Assembly: GCA_963663775.1 (NCBI GenBank) | Contig: OY760624.1 | Location: forward strand, 930,001-994,000 | Source of the DNA: G963663775 sp963663775 | GTDB taxonomy: Bacteria > Bacillota > Clostridia > Oscillospirales > Butyricicoccaceae | Direction: 5' to 3' | Length of the DNA stretch: 64,000 nucleotides | Shown here: positions 15,985 through 24,436 of the stretch, in pieces | Layout of the letters: each line of letters starts with the position of its first letter | How positions within the stretch are numbered: the first letter of the stretch is position 1 | Position numbers and translations under genes: made by a program | The notes under the pieces: model-generated | Told to the model about the DNA's origin: nothing | What the model saw: the letters and a program-made list of their open reading frames with translations, nothing else | The model's database searches: none

Positions 15985-16016
15985 TGTCCGTTATTTGTCC
16001 GTTGTCTGTCCGTTAT
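15985..16016 (+). repeat. Right arm-type repeats, three copies of TGTCCGTTRT
   Basis: TGTCCGTTAT at 15985-15994, TGTCCGTTGT at 15996-16005 and TGTCCGTTAT at 16007-16016 have an 11-bp period. They match the left-end repeats in sequence and orientation and lie about 110 bases inside attR, as expected for integrase arm sites. Confidence 0.7.
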
Positions 16017-16128
16017 GCAATGGCATATATCAGAAACGCAGTTTGAAAAACGTTCGTTTTAGTACGAATATGCAACTTTTATACATGAATAATGTTTAAA
16101 AAACACCATTCAGCAAGCCCAGAACCGT

Positions 16129-16188
16129 TTCGTAATGAGCAGGTCGTGTGTTCAAGTCACATTATCATCTCCAGAAAAACCGCCTTTT
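16129..16188 (+). repeat. attR: second copy of the integration site
   Basis: Sixty bases matching 8289-8348 with two substitutions mark the right boundary of the 7.84-kb element. The copy contains the 3' half of the tRNA including CCA, but no 5' half, so it is not a tRNA gene. The duplicated tRNA terminator hairpin follows at 16175-16209. Confidence 0.9.
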
Positions 16189-16251
16189 TATATTGAAAAG
16201 GCGGTTTTTCTTAACTTTTAAGGATTTTTGATTTTTGCAAAATAGCGTGCT

Positions 16252-16273
16252 GGTGCTTATCCGGTTCTTATGC
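16252..16273 (+). repeat. Two 11-bp repeats (GGTNCTTATNC) of the older element
   Basis: GGTGCTTATCC (16252-16262) is followed directly by GGTTCTTATGC (16263-16273), nine of eleven bases alike. They lie at the same distance from the att copy as the TGTCCGTTAT repeats do at the left end of the intact element, so they look like arm sites of a second integrase. Confidence 0.5.
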
Positions 16274-16302
16274 AGTTTGAAATAGACAGAATCAGAATAA
16301 AG

Positions 16303-16345
16303 AAAGAGCAGGTGCTTACCCTATCGCATGGGTTTGCATCTGCTC
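16303..16345. terminator. Terminator downstream of the integrase remnant
   Basis: AGAGCAG-GTGC pairs with GCA-TCTGCTCT. It sits at the 3' end of the minus-strand integrase fragment and mirrors the terminator after the intact integrase. Confidence 0.6.
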
Positions 16346-16351
16346 TATTTG

Positions 16352-16985
16352 TTATGCTTTCTTTTTGGTAGGGTGCAGCATATCATCCAGCACGGATTCG
16401 GCTACTGCATTTGCGGATTGAATTGCATGTGCATAGATTTTGCTGGTCGTTGCAGGGTTCGCATGTCCTAGCCGATCGGCAACGGCTGTAATAGGCACAC
16501 CGCCCGCAATCTGCAAGGTAGCATTGGTATGGCGCAAGCTGTGGATATGTACGGGTGACAAATTCGTTTTATGTCGTGATAAACTAAAGTTATAACAGTA
16601 GAGGCTCATAAGATATACCGAAAGAACAAGAAGAAAAGAGGAACAAAATGCCACAGAATTATGAGCCTGGCCGGTTGTCCTTACAAGGGTCTGCCCCCCC
16701 TTGGGCATAATACACCCATGGAACGCTATTTTAACACGCTGAAGTCTGAATTGATTTATTTACATCATTTTCATTCTTTTACCGAACTTTGTAATGCAAT
16801 AGAAACTTTTGCATATGTTTTGCATAACCATGTCAAACCGCATTCTTATTTGCAATATCGAACACCATTCGAGATACGCTCTGCTATCTGATTTCTTTTA
16901 GCCTCTTGTGTTACAATTTTACTTGACCAGAACAGACTAGGACAAATTTCAGTAGATGCCCTCTCTAAACGAACCAACACCATAA
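16352..16985 (-). pseudogene. Remnant of a second tyrosine integrase, interrupted by an IS
   Basis: The C-terminal end is well preserved from 16575 down to 16352: NLSPVHIHSLRHTNATLQIAG, then VADRLGHANPATTSKIYAHAI and a tail ending HPTKKKA, close to the intact integrase. At 16583 the frame is broken by an inserted sequence. Beyond the insertion, near 16985-16924, the same frame resumes with a short integrase-like stretch including STEICPSLFW. Everything further upstream (N-terminal and core-binding parts) is missing, so the gene is dead. Its place beside attR shows that an earlier element occupied the same tRNA. Confidence 0.75.
16586..16920 (+). mobile_element. Internally deleted IS3-family insertion sequence
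   Basis: Terminal inverted repeats match at 16586-16606 (starting AAAGTTATAACA) and 16900-16920 (ending TGTTACAATTTT), and the trinucleotide ACT is duplicated on both sides (16583-16585, 16921-16923). Inside are the start of an orfA (MPQNYEPG after a ribosome site at about 16634) and the last 60 or so codons of an orfB transposase (PMERYFNTLKSELIYLHHF, ELCNAIETFAYVLHNHVKPHS), with everything between lost. The remnant cannot move by itself but keeps both ends. Confidence 0.78.
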
Positions 16986-17027
16986 AATTTCCCCTACCGG
17001 CACAACCGTACGCTTGCAGGAGAAGTG

Positions 17028-17534
17028 TTATCCTTCATTTTTATCTATATGCAATTGTTCTGCTTTCTTTTCTGCTTTTTTCCGTTGCCGAAGCTGTTTG
17101 AAAAAATCAGTCAGCAATTCTGCGCAGGGCTGCTGCAGCACGCCGCCTACCACCATAGGAGTATGGTTAAATCCACCTGCAAATAAATTGATGAGCGTGC
17201 CGCAAGAACCTGCCTTTTCATCTGGCGCACCATAATATACCGTTTGAATGCGTGCATTTACAATGGCACCTGCACACATGGGGCATGGCTCCAGTGTAAC
17301 ATATAAATCACAGCGGTGCAGCCGCCAGCCGCCCAGTTTTTTGCAGGCTTTATCAATCGCTTCGATTTCTGCATGACACAACGCATTCTTTTTCGTTTCA
17401 CGGCGGTTTCGCCCCCGCCCTACAATTTTCCCATCGCAGACCACGACACAGCCAACTGGAACCTCGCCCTCATCCGCCGCTTTTTGTGCCAATTTCATTG
17501 CAGCTTTCATAAATTTTTCATGCTCTGCATCCAT
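17028..17534 (-). CDS. tadA: tRNA-specific adenosine deaminase TadA
   Basis: The 168-residue enzyme converts adenosine 34 to inosine in tRNA-Arg(ACG). The zinc deaminase motifs are present: HAEIEAI with the catalytic Glu, and PCPMCAGAI. The start ATG at 17534 has GAGGAG seven bases upstream; a form seven residues longer is less likely. A Lys-rich C-terminus (QLRQRKKAEKKAEQLH) is typical. It marks the resumption of the normal chromosome right of the mobile region. Confidence 0.93.
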   Translation of the reverse strand: MDAEHEKFMKAAMKLAQKAADEGEVPVGCVVVCDGKIVGRGRNRRETKKNALCHAEIEAIDKACKKLGGWRLHRCDLYVTLEPCPMCAGAIVNARIQTVYYGAPDEKAGSCGTLINLFAGGFNHTPMVVGGVLQQPCAELLTDFFKQLRQRKKAEKKAEQLHIDKNEG

Positions 17535-17648
17535 CTGACTGCTCCTCTTCCCCACATTCCATTTCCGCTAGTATACCACATCTCTGCAAAAAAAGCATCA
17601 TGTTCCTCCCCCTGTCCCCCATATACTTGTGCGAGGGGGTAACGTTTT

Positions 17649-19007
17649 ATGGACTTGATTTTGTGGCTTCGTACTATTCTGTGGGGACCGTTTACCATTT
17701 TGCTCATGCTGGGTACAGGAACTTACCTCACGCTGCGCACGGGTTTTGTACAGCTGTGGGGCATTCCTGCTTTTATACAGCAGCTGCGCACCCAAAACAC
17801 CTCTACGTACACCGGGATTTCCCCGATACAGGCACTGTCCACCTCCTTGGGCGGCACCCTGGGAATCGGAAATCTCGCAGGTGTTTCCGTGGCGTTGACA
17901 CTCGGCGGGGCAGGTGCTATTTTTTATATGCTGCTTGCCGCTTTCTTTGGCATGGCAACCAAATTTGCGGAAATCGTACTGGCTGTGCGCTTTCAAGTGC
18001 ACACCAAAGACGGACAGCTCCTCGGCGGACCCATGCTGTACTTATCCCGTGGCTTGGGGTGGCATAAGCTGGCGCAATTCTTTTGTGTGGTTTGTATTGC
18101 GGCATCCCTCACCATGGGCGCTATGACCCAAACCAGTGCCATTACCGAGGCAGTCCACGCCACAGTGTCGCTTTCACCGCTTCTTATTACAGGTATTGCG
18201 GCGTTTTTAATTGCTCCCATCCTATCCGGCGGCAAAAATCAAATTGCAGCGGCAGCCAGCCGCATTGTTCCGCTTCTCCTGCTTGTCTATTTCATCCTAT
18301 GCGGCATTGCGCTTCATGCCAATGCAAACCAGCTTCCTGCTGCATTTCAACAAATCTGGCGGGAAGCTCTGCATCCCGCAGCCGTGCAGGGTGGTATCAT
18401 GGGTACATTGACTTCACAGGCTGTCATCAACGGCTTTGCCAAAGGGGTTTTTTCCAATGAAGCCGGATTGGGCAGTGCTCCCCTTGCACACGGCTCTGCC
18501 GTCTGTCAAAATGCGGTTTTCGAAGGTCTTTTGGGTGCTGTAGAGGTGTTTATCGACACATGCATTGTTTGCCTGCTGACCGCTCTTGTCATCTTAACCT
18601 CTGGTGTCATGGCATCCGGCGCAAGTGGTTTGCAGCTTACCACACAAGCGTTTTCCTGCGTTTTTCATCGCCAGGCCCCCCTATGGATGAGCATTATGGT
18701 AGTGTTTTTATCCCTCACTTCGGTGCTAGGATGGGGCTTTTACGGGCTTACCTGTCTACGCTATCTAACCGAGCGAAAATCGGCAGAAATTTGGTATCAA
18801 TGTGCTCTGTTGGCGGCAATGCTGCTCAGCACCTGCTTTCCCTTTCAGCATTTGCTGATTGCCGCCGACCTCTTGGCGGCGCCCATGGCATTCCCCAATT
18901 TGCTCGCACTCTGGACACTCGCCCCTATTGTGGAACAAGAAACGGCGCATTTCCTGCACAGACAAAAACGATGCCATGGGCAAAACCCACGACATCGTTT
19001 GAAATAA
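17649..19007 (+). CDS. Sodium:alanine/glycine symporter (AGCS family)
   Basis: The 452-residue membrane protein has about ten or eleven hydrophobic segments. Family landmarks are ALSTSLGGTLGIGNLAGVSVAL, GGAGAIFYMLLAAFFGMATKFAE and NGFAKGVFSNEAGLGSAPLAHG. It would import alanine or glycine with Na+ or H+. It is a single-gene unit convergent with mreB, with no spacer between the two stop codons; the terminator hairpin lies inside its last codons. Confidence 0.9.
   Translation: MDLILWLRTILWGPFTILLMLGTGTYLTLRTGFVQLWGIPAFIQQLRTQNTSTYTGISPIQALSTSLGGTLGIGNLAGVSVALTLGGAGAIFYMLLAAFFGMATKFAEIVLAVRFQVHTKDGQLLGGPMLYLSRGLGWHKLAQFFCVVCIAASLTMGAMTQTSAITEAVHATVSLSPLLITGIAAFLIAPILSGGKNQIAAAASRIVPLLLLVYFILCGIALHANANQLPAAFQQIWREALHPAAVQGGIMGTLTSQAVINGFAKGVFSNEAGLGSAPLAHGSAVCQNAVFEGLLGAVEVFIDTCIVCLLTALVILTSGVMASGASGLQLTTQAFSCVFHRQAPLWMSIMVVFLSLTSVLGWGFYGLTCLRYLTERKSAEIWYQCALLAAMLLSTCFPFQHLLIAADLLAAPMAFPNLLALWTLAPIVEQETAHFLHRQKRCHGQNPRHRLK
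18966..19000. terminator. Terminator embedded in the end of the symporter gene
   Basis: AAACGATG and CATCGTTT pair, with an inner TGGG/CCCA stem. The hairpin lies within the last codons of the symporter and just after the mreB stop codon, so it can serve both convergent genes. Confidence 0.55.
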
Positions 19008-20036
19008 TCAGTTCATCATTTGACGGCGACGAGAAAGATTGATGGTGCCATCCTGCATAATGGTCAGGTTGTCCAGACAATGCCCTGTACCATATGCCAC
19101 GCAGGAAACCGCATCCTTTGCCACACGGGTAGGGATGCCGGTCTTTGCTGCCACCAACTTATCAAAGCCCCAAACCATCGCACCGCCGCCGGTCATGACA
19201 ATACCATTTGCAGATACGTCACCGACCAATTCCGGTGGTGTGCGTTCCAACACATAGTGAATCGCTTCCACAATGCGTGTTGTCACTTCCTCGAAGGCAT
19301 CCAGCACTTCCTCAGAGGTAACGGTAAAGACGCGCGGCAGACCTGTCATCAAGCAGCGACCCTTGATTTCCATGGATGCTTCTTCCGGACGCGGATAGAC
19401 GCAGCCAATTTGCTTTTTGATTTCTTCCGCAGTGCGTTCACCAATCAGCACATTGTGCTTGCGGCGAATATATTTCACAATCGCCTCATCAAACTTATCG
19501 CCTGCAATTTTAATAGAGGTCGATTCTACAATGCCGCCCAAAGAAATGACAGCCACATCCGTGGTGCCGCCGCCGATGTCAACAATCATATTGCCGTTTG
19601 GCTTTTCAATTTCAATACCCGCACCAATTGCCGCCGCAACCGGTTCCTCAATCAAAAAGACACGCTTCGCACCCGCCTGTGTGCCTGCGTCAATGACAGC
19701 ACGCTCTTCCACCTCTGTGATGATGGACGGCACGCACATGACAATATTCGGCTTAAACAAACGAAAACCAAGGACTTTGCGAATAAATTCCTTAATCATG
19801 CGCTCAGTCATTTCATAATCGGAAATCACGCCCTCACGCAGGGGACGGATTGCAACAATATTTCCAGGGGTTCTGCCAAGCATGCGCTGTGCATCCGCAC
19901 CAACCTTCAAAATCTTGCCCGACTGTTTGTCCACTGCGACAACAGAAGGCTCATTGAGCACGATGCCCTTTCCTTTGACATAAACCAGCACGGACGCCGT
20001 GCCCAAATCGATTCCAATATCGCTCGAGAAAAACAT
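19008..20036 (-). CDS. mreB: Rod shape-determining protein MreB (or Mbl-like paralogue)
   Basis: The 342-residue actin homologue organises lateral wall synthesis beneath the membrane. The ATP-binding blocks are clear: DIGIDLGTASVLVYVKGKG, DIGGGTTDVAVIS and GIVMTGGGAMVWGFDKLV. I set the start at the ATG at 20036 (MFFSSDIGIDLG), which matches canonical MreB N-termini and lies five bases after AGGGGTGG; a GTG at 20045 overlaps that ribosome site. mreC/mreD are not adjacent, which is common for additional Mbl-type copies in Firmicutes. Confidence 0.93.
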   Translation of the reverse strand: MFFSSDIGIDLGTASVLVYVKGKGIVLNEPSVVAVDKQSGKILKVGADAQRMLGRTPGNIVAIRPLREGVISDYEMTERMIKEFIRKVLGFRLFKPNIVMCVPSIITEVEERAVIDAGTQAGAKRVFLIEEPVAAAIGAGIEIEKPNGNMIVDIGGGTTDVAVISLGGIVESTSIKIAGDKFDEAIVKYIRRKHNVLIGERTAEEIKKQIGCVYPRPEEASMEIKGRCLMTGLPRVFTVTSEEVLDAFEEVTTRIVEAIHYVLERTPPELVGDVSANGIVMTGGGAMVWGFDKLVAAKTGIPTRVAKDAVSCVAYGTGHCLDNLTIMQDGTINLSRRRQMMN

Positions 20037-20197
20037 AGTAGCCACCCCTATATAAAATCAATCAAAAAATCTGTTGTTTCACTTAAATTTGACAATGCGG
20101 CGGGCAGTACAACCCAACGCACGCTATTACTTATTATATCTGAATTATTTATTTTTGCAAGTATCTGCCGGTGATTTTTCATGAAAAGGAAACTTTT

Positions 20198-20860
20198 TTA
20201 TCGTCTTGAAACGTCTTCCTGTGCCCTTGCAATCGACAGCACGAATATTCGTTCGCACCCAGCCTGCCGCAGCGATTTGCTGCACGCCGACACGGTGGCA
20301 CCCGTTGTAACCACATCATCCACCAAAAGGATGCGCTTGCCCTGCAGCTGTACATTTCCACGCAGGCAAAAGGCGTGCTGCGCCGCCGCCTGCCGCTCCC
20401 CAGCGGTTCTGCCAACTTGGTGGCCTGCCCAAAACCGCTTGCGCAGCACAGGTCGGCACGGCAAATCAAATTGCTTTGCCAATCGGTGTGCCACCAGTGC
20501 GCTTTGATTATATCCTCGTAGGTGATACCGCAAAAAACCGGAGGGCACATAAGTGATGCAGTCCGGCTGCCACGCCTGCAAATGCTCTGCAAGCACGACC
20601 TGCAGCTGCCCCGCAAACCACACCGCATATTGCTTTGCATGCCGATATTTATAGCGATGCATCGCCGCTCGCACCGCATTACGATATTGCAGAGCGGCAT
20701 CACACCCATCGGTATATGGCAGTGCAAACGGTCTGTCAAATCGATACTGCGGCAGACTCGCCGCACATGGCTCACACAGCATTTCTCGTGTATCCACTGC
20801 TAAAAAACAGTGGCAAAACAGACAGCGGGGCGGAAATAACAATGCCTTTAGCAGTCGCAT
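20198..20860 (-). CDS. comFC: ComF-family phosphoribosyltransferase-like protein
   Basis: The 220-residue protein has an N-terminal zinc-ribbon-like start (CLFCHCFL, CEPCAASL) and a type I phosphoribosyltransferase fold with LRGYNQSALVAHRLA and ILLVDDVVTTGATVSAC. ComF proteins act in DNA uptake during natural transformation in the competent relatives. Its ATG overlaps the last 13 bases of recD2, so the two are translationally linked. Confidence 0.92.
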   Translation of the reverse strand: MRLLKALLFPPRCLFCHCFLAVDTREMLCEPCAASLPQYRFDRPFALPYTDGCDAALQYRNAVRAAMHRYKYRHAKQYAVWFAGQLQVVLAEHLQAWQPDCITYVPSGFLRYHLRGYNQSALVAHRLAKQFDLPCRPVLRKRFWAGHQVGRTAGERQAAAQHAFCLRGNVQLQGKRILLVDDVVTTGATVSACSKSLRQAGCERIFVLSIARAQEDVSRR

Positions 20861-23097
20861 GCCGTTTCCTCTGCCGATGCCAGCCGTGCACGCAGTGCAC
20901 TATATCGGCGCCGTTTGCTCTTTGTGTCCACCATATGGGAAATAACATCTGCCGCACCCACAATGACCAACAGCTTGCGTGCACGTGTGATGGCAGTATA
21001 TAGGATGTTGCGTGTCAGCAGACGCTTGGAAATGCCCGCTGCCAACACCAGCACAACCGCATCAAACTCACTGCCCTGCGCTTTGTGCACCGTCATAGCA
21101 TAGGCAAGCTCCAATTCGCCCAGCATATCAAAGGTATACGTTGCCATTTTTCCATCGAATGCAACCACCAGACATTCCTGCTGCGGAAAAATTTGCGTAA
21201 TTTCTCCAATATCGCCATTGAACATCCCCGTGCCCGCTTCTCCGTCCTGCGTTTCCCACAGGATGTCGTAATTGTTGCGAATCTGCATCACACGGTCGCC
21301 CACCCGAAAGACGGTTTCTCCAAAGCGGGTTTCGGCTCTGCCCGCAGATGGCGGGTTCAGTGCCTCCTGCAGCACGTGGTTGAGTGCATGTGTGCCTGCG
21401 CCATGCCGCTTGGAGGGGGATAGCACCTGTATTTGCGCCGATTGAAAGCCATAGTAATTCGGCAAACGGTCACGGCACAGCGAGGTCACCAACTCCAGCG
21501 CTTCTTCGGGATTGCTCTTTTTAATCAAGAAAAAATCCCCGTCTTTGCCAGAGGACACAGGCATTTCCCCTCGATTGATGGCATGTGCGTTCATAACAAT
21601 GGCACTTTTTTGCGCTTGTCTGAAAATTTCGGTTAAATGCGTGGTCGGAATCTGCCCCGAATTCACCAAATCGCCCAAAAAGTTTCCGGGTCCCACTGGC
21701 GGCAGCTGGTCCGCATCTCCCACCAGCACCAAACGGGTTCCCAACGGCAATGCTTCCACCATTGCCTGCATCAGCCGAATATCGACCATCGAAACCTCGT
21801 CCAAAATCACCACATCGCATTCCAATGGATTCGATGCGCCCCGCTGAAAGGCAAGCTTTCCGCCTGCACCATAGCTTGCCTCAAGCAAGCGATGAATGGT
21901 GCTCGCCTCCATGCCGCACAGCTCACTCAAACGTTTTGCCGCCCGTCCGGTTGGTGCGGCAAGCTGCACCTGTAATCCCAGCGCTTCAAAAACACGCAGC
22001 ATGCCCCGCACCGTGGTGGTTTTGCCCGTGCCAGGCCCACCTGTCAAAATGACAAGCCCATTCTTCGCCGCCGCTGCAATGGCTTCCAGTTGCAGCGGTG
22101 CATACACCAAATGCTCATTTTGCATGAGCGAATCCAGCAATTCCTCCAGCGGAAATTCAAAAGCATACGGATGCTGTGCCATCTGCCGTAAGGTGTCTGC
22201 CAAATAGGTTTCCGCTTCATACATGGGGCGCAGATATACCGCATCACGCTTGCAAATATATTCCTGCACCAAAACGCCTTTTTGACATAGGCGTGTGAGT
22301 GCCGCTTCCACCAGCTCCGCTCCTATTTCGTTTTCTTTATTGGTCAGCAAACGGCACGTGGCATAAATCAACTTTTCTATCGGAATAAACGTGTGCCCAT
22401 TATCCAAATTATACGTCAGTGTATATAAAATACCGGCATCCACCCGTGACGGCTCATCTGCGTCCAGCCCCAGATTCACCGCCAGTTTATCCGCCAGGTT
22501 AAAATCCACCGCATACTCTTCATTGCACAACAGATAAGGATTTTCCACCAGTGCATCCACAGCATACGCACCCAGTCGCTTATGCAGCGGCGGGGTCAAC
22601 GACAGCGGCAATTGATTTTCCGTTAAAAAATCCATCAGCAGCCGCATTTCGCTTTGTTGACAAAATCGACTGCCAATTTCCCTAGCACGCTGTGGGGTAA
22701 TGCCTCGAATTTCGGTCAACCGCTCTGGCTCATTCTCTAAAATATGGAACGCTTGTTCTCCAAAGGCATCTGCAATCCGTTTGGCAAGCTTGGGGCCGAT
22801 GCCTCGAATCAAACCAGATGCCAGATAGCTTTCAATGCCACGGGAGGTACTGGGCAAGCTACGCTCAAAGGTGTCTGCAGCAAACTGCTCGCCATAGCTG
22901 GGATGGGTGGTCCATCGCCCCAGCATGCGCACTTCCTCACCAGGGCCAACATTGGGAATGCAGCCGGTCGCAGTCACTTCTTCCCCTGTTTCCGACAACA
23001 ATCGCAGCACAGCATAGCCGTTGCTTTCATTGTGAAACACAACCTGCTCTACTGTGCCGCATATGCTCAACTGTTCTTGTTCCTGCAATTCTTGCAT
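20848..23097 (-). CDS. recD2: RecD2-type DNA helicase
   Basis: The 749-residue SF1B helicase acts without RecBC. An N-terminal OB-like part is followed by helix-hairpin-helix motifs (GLIRGIGPKLAKRIADAFG, LTEIRGITPQRAREIG). The motor has Walker A TGGPGTGKTTTVRG, DEVSMVD, GDADQLPPVGPGNFLGDL and the C-terminal AMTVHKAQGSEFDAV with YTAITRARKLLVIVG. It supports replication and mismatch repair in relatives. The gene is followed by comFC in overlap. Confidence 0.95.
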   Translation of the reverse strand: MQELQEQEQLSICGTVEQVVFHNESNGYAVLRLLSETGEEVTATGCIPNVGPGEEVRMLGRWTTHPSYGEQFAADTFERSLPSTSRGIESYLASGLIRGIGPKLAKRIADAFGEQAFHILENEPERLTEIRGITPQRAREIGSRFCQQSEMRLLMDFLTENQLPLSLTPPLHKRLGAYAVDALVENPYLLCNEEYAVDFNLADKLAVNLGLDADEPSRVDAGILYTLTYNLDNGHTFIPIEKLIYATCRLLTNKENEIGAELVEAALTRLCQKGVLVQEYICKRDAVYLRPMYEAETYLADTLRQMAQHPYAFEFPLEELLDSLMQNEHLVYAPLQLEAIAAAAKNGLVILTGGPGTGKTTTVRGMLRVFEALGLQVQLAAPTGRAAKRLSELCGMEASTIHRLLEASYGAGGKLAFQRGASNPLECDVVILDEVSMVDIRLMQAMVEALPLGTRLVLVGDADQLPPVGPGNFLGDLVNSGQIPTTHLTEIFRQAQKSAIVMNAHAINRGEMPVSSGKDGDFFLIKKSNPEEALELVTSLCRDRLPNYYGFQSAQIQVLSPSKRHGAGTHALNHVLQEALNPPSAGRAETRFGETVFRVGDRVMQIRNNYDILWETQDGEAGTGMFNGDIGEITQIFPQQECLVVAFDGKMATYTFDMLGELELAYAMTVHKAQGSEFDAVVLVLAAGISKRLLTRNILYTAITRARKLLVIVGAADVISHMVDTKSKRRRYSALRARLASAEETACDC

Positions 23098-23111
23098 GGG
23101 TATTCACCATT

Positions 23112-23417
23112 TCATTCGATATATTCCACTTGATACCGTTCACAAAGCGTATGTGCGATATTATAGGCTTGCGTATCTGCTTCCCCGTTTTCTGCAAAGA
23201 TAATATGCAGATTTGGAAAATACAGTTTTCGCACCTGTTCTGCTGCCAGAATCCACTGCGCCGTGTCCGCATCTGTGCCACTGCCGTATAAAAACAACTC
23301 TGCATAGGCATCGTTTCGCACATATCCTCCAAAAAGGACATCATACAGGGCTTTCAAAATGCAAATCAGACCAATCGCCGCCAGTGTTCCAATCAGGCAT
23401 TCCAGCCAAACACTCAT
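23112..23417 (-). CDS. Small membrane-anchored protein of unknown function
   Basis: The 101-residue protein has one N-terminal membrane segment (WLECLIGTLAAIGLICILKALY) followed by a soluble alpha/beta domain (AELFLYGSGTDADTAQWILAAEQV, NLHIIFAENGEADTQAYNIAHTLCERY). I do not recognise the family by name, though similar short proteins occur next to recD2 in clostridia. The ATG at 23417 has AGGAGGG nine bases upstream. It ends 14 bases before recD2, so the three genes probably form one operon. Confidence 0.65.
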   Translation of the reverse strand: MSVWLECLIGTLAAIGLICILKALYDVLFGGYVRNDAYAELFLYGSGTDADTAQWILAAEQVRKLYFPNLHIIFAENGEADTQAYNIAHTLCERYQVEYIE

Positions 23418-23509
23418 GAAAACATCCCTCCTGCCCACAGTCTATGCCACCGTGCACAGGCTTGTGCAGACACATGACATGGACCGTCTGGCTTGAGTTT
23501 GTATCATCG

Positions 23510-24436
23510 TTAATTCTTCAAGAAGCCCGCAATAATTCTCGCTTCTGCTTCTTCTACTGTCAGCCCCAAGGTTTGCAGCTTCAACAGCTGTTCTCCCGCA
23601 ATTTTACCGATTGCCGCCTCATGAATCAGCGAAGCATCGGGATGAAACGCCGACAAGGACGGGGCTGCACTGACCTTGCCATTTTCCGAGAGGATGGCAT
23701 CGCACTCAGAATGTCCCGTGCAGCGGGCATTGCCGATGAGGTTAGAGAAATATTCCTGCGTGGAGTTTCCCTTTGCCACCGAACGGGAAATCAAATCCAC
23801 GCTGGCATCATCCCCTTGAATCTCCACGGTAAATGCAGTTTTTGCCGTCTGCTCGCCTTCGGTCAGCAGATGCTCGTGCACAATCAAGGATGCCCCTGCG
23901 CCAAGGGTTGCCGTGGTCTTGCGGTCGGTGCTGTCCACGCCGCTGAGCTGCGAGGTTTCCATCTCCAGCACTGCGCCTTCCTCCAGAAAAATTTCTGTCA
24001 CTGGGTCAATGGAGCGATTGCCGGCAACGCTGCCAATGCCGATATGCTTCTCTTGATACAGCACATGAGAATTTTTAGCCAAGAAGAAGCGATGAATGCC
24101 ATTGTGCCGTGCCGCTTCTCCTGTTGTGGTATGTATTCCACAGCCTGCAACCACCTTTACATCTGCACCTTCGCCGATATAAAAATCATTATAAACCAAA
24201 TCATCCACATTTTCATGTGTCACGCAAGCAGGGATATATGCCACTTCTTTCAAGGTGCCGGGGGCTACTCGAATCTCAATACCCGGCGCATCTTCCTTGG
24301 AAATAATTTGGATATTCTCCGTAGAAGCACGTGCCACGCTGCTGCAATCTTCACGAATATTGTATGCACCCTTTAACTTGTCGCCCTCTTGTATATCTGC
24401 CACCAATCGAAGCAGTTCTTTGGTAATTTCATTCAT
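23510..24436 (-). CDS. sufB: SufB/SufD-like Fe-S cluster assembly protein (compact form)
   Basis: The 308-residue protein corresponds to the core of SufB/SufD: a beta-helix with ENIQIISKEDAPGIEIRVAPG, VVAGCGIHT, and the end CTGHSECDAILSENGKVSAAPSL followed by LIHEAAIGKIAGEQL. It is shorter than classical SufB (about 470 residues) and stands alone with sufC, without sufD, sufS or sufU. That is the layout of the minimal two-gene SufCB-like systems described in anaerobes. It overlaps sufC by four bases. Confidence 0.9.
   Translation of the reverse strand: MNEITKELLRLVADIQEGDKLKGAYNIREDCSSVARASTENIQIISKEDAPGIEIRVAPGTLKEVAYIPACVTHENVDDLVYNDFYIGEGADVKVVAGCGIHTTTGEAARHNGIHRFFLAKNSHVLYQEKHIGIGSVAGNRSIDPVTEIFLEEGAVLEMETSQLSGVDSTDRKTTATLGAGASLIVHEHLLTEGEQTAKTAFTVEIQGDDASVDLISRSVAKGNSTQEYFSNLIGNARCTGHSECDAILSENGKVSAAPSLSAFHPDASLIHEAAIGKIAGEQLLKLQTLGLTVEEAEARIIAGFLKN

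Larger units (their letters stand above)
8291..16130 (+). mobile_element. 7.84-kb integrated mobile element in tRNA-Thr
   Basis: The unit is bounded by attL and attR and has an integrase at the left end, a repressor/Cro switch, an excisionase-like gene, an HUH Rep with a possible origin, and a resolvase at the right end. It has no capsid, terminase, conjugation ATPase or mating-pore genes. It therefore reads as a small integrative mobilizable or plasmid-like element, or a satellite that borrows a helper, rather than a prophage or a full ICE. Both ends appear intact, so it may still excise. Confidence 0.82.

Noticed and set aside
8291..16130. Interpretation of the element as a prophage
   Set aside because: No capsid, portal, terminase, tail or lysis genes are present, although the regulator layout is phage-like.
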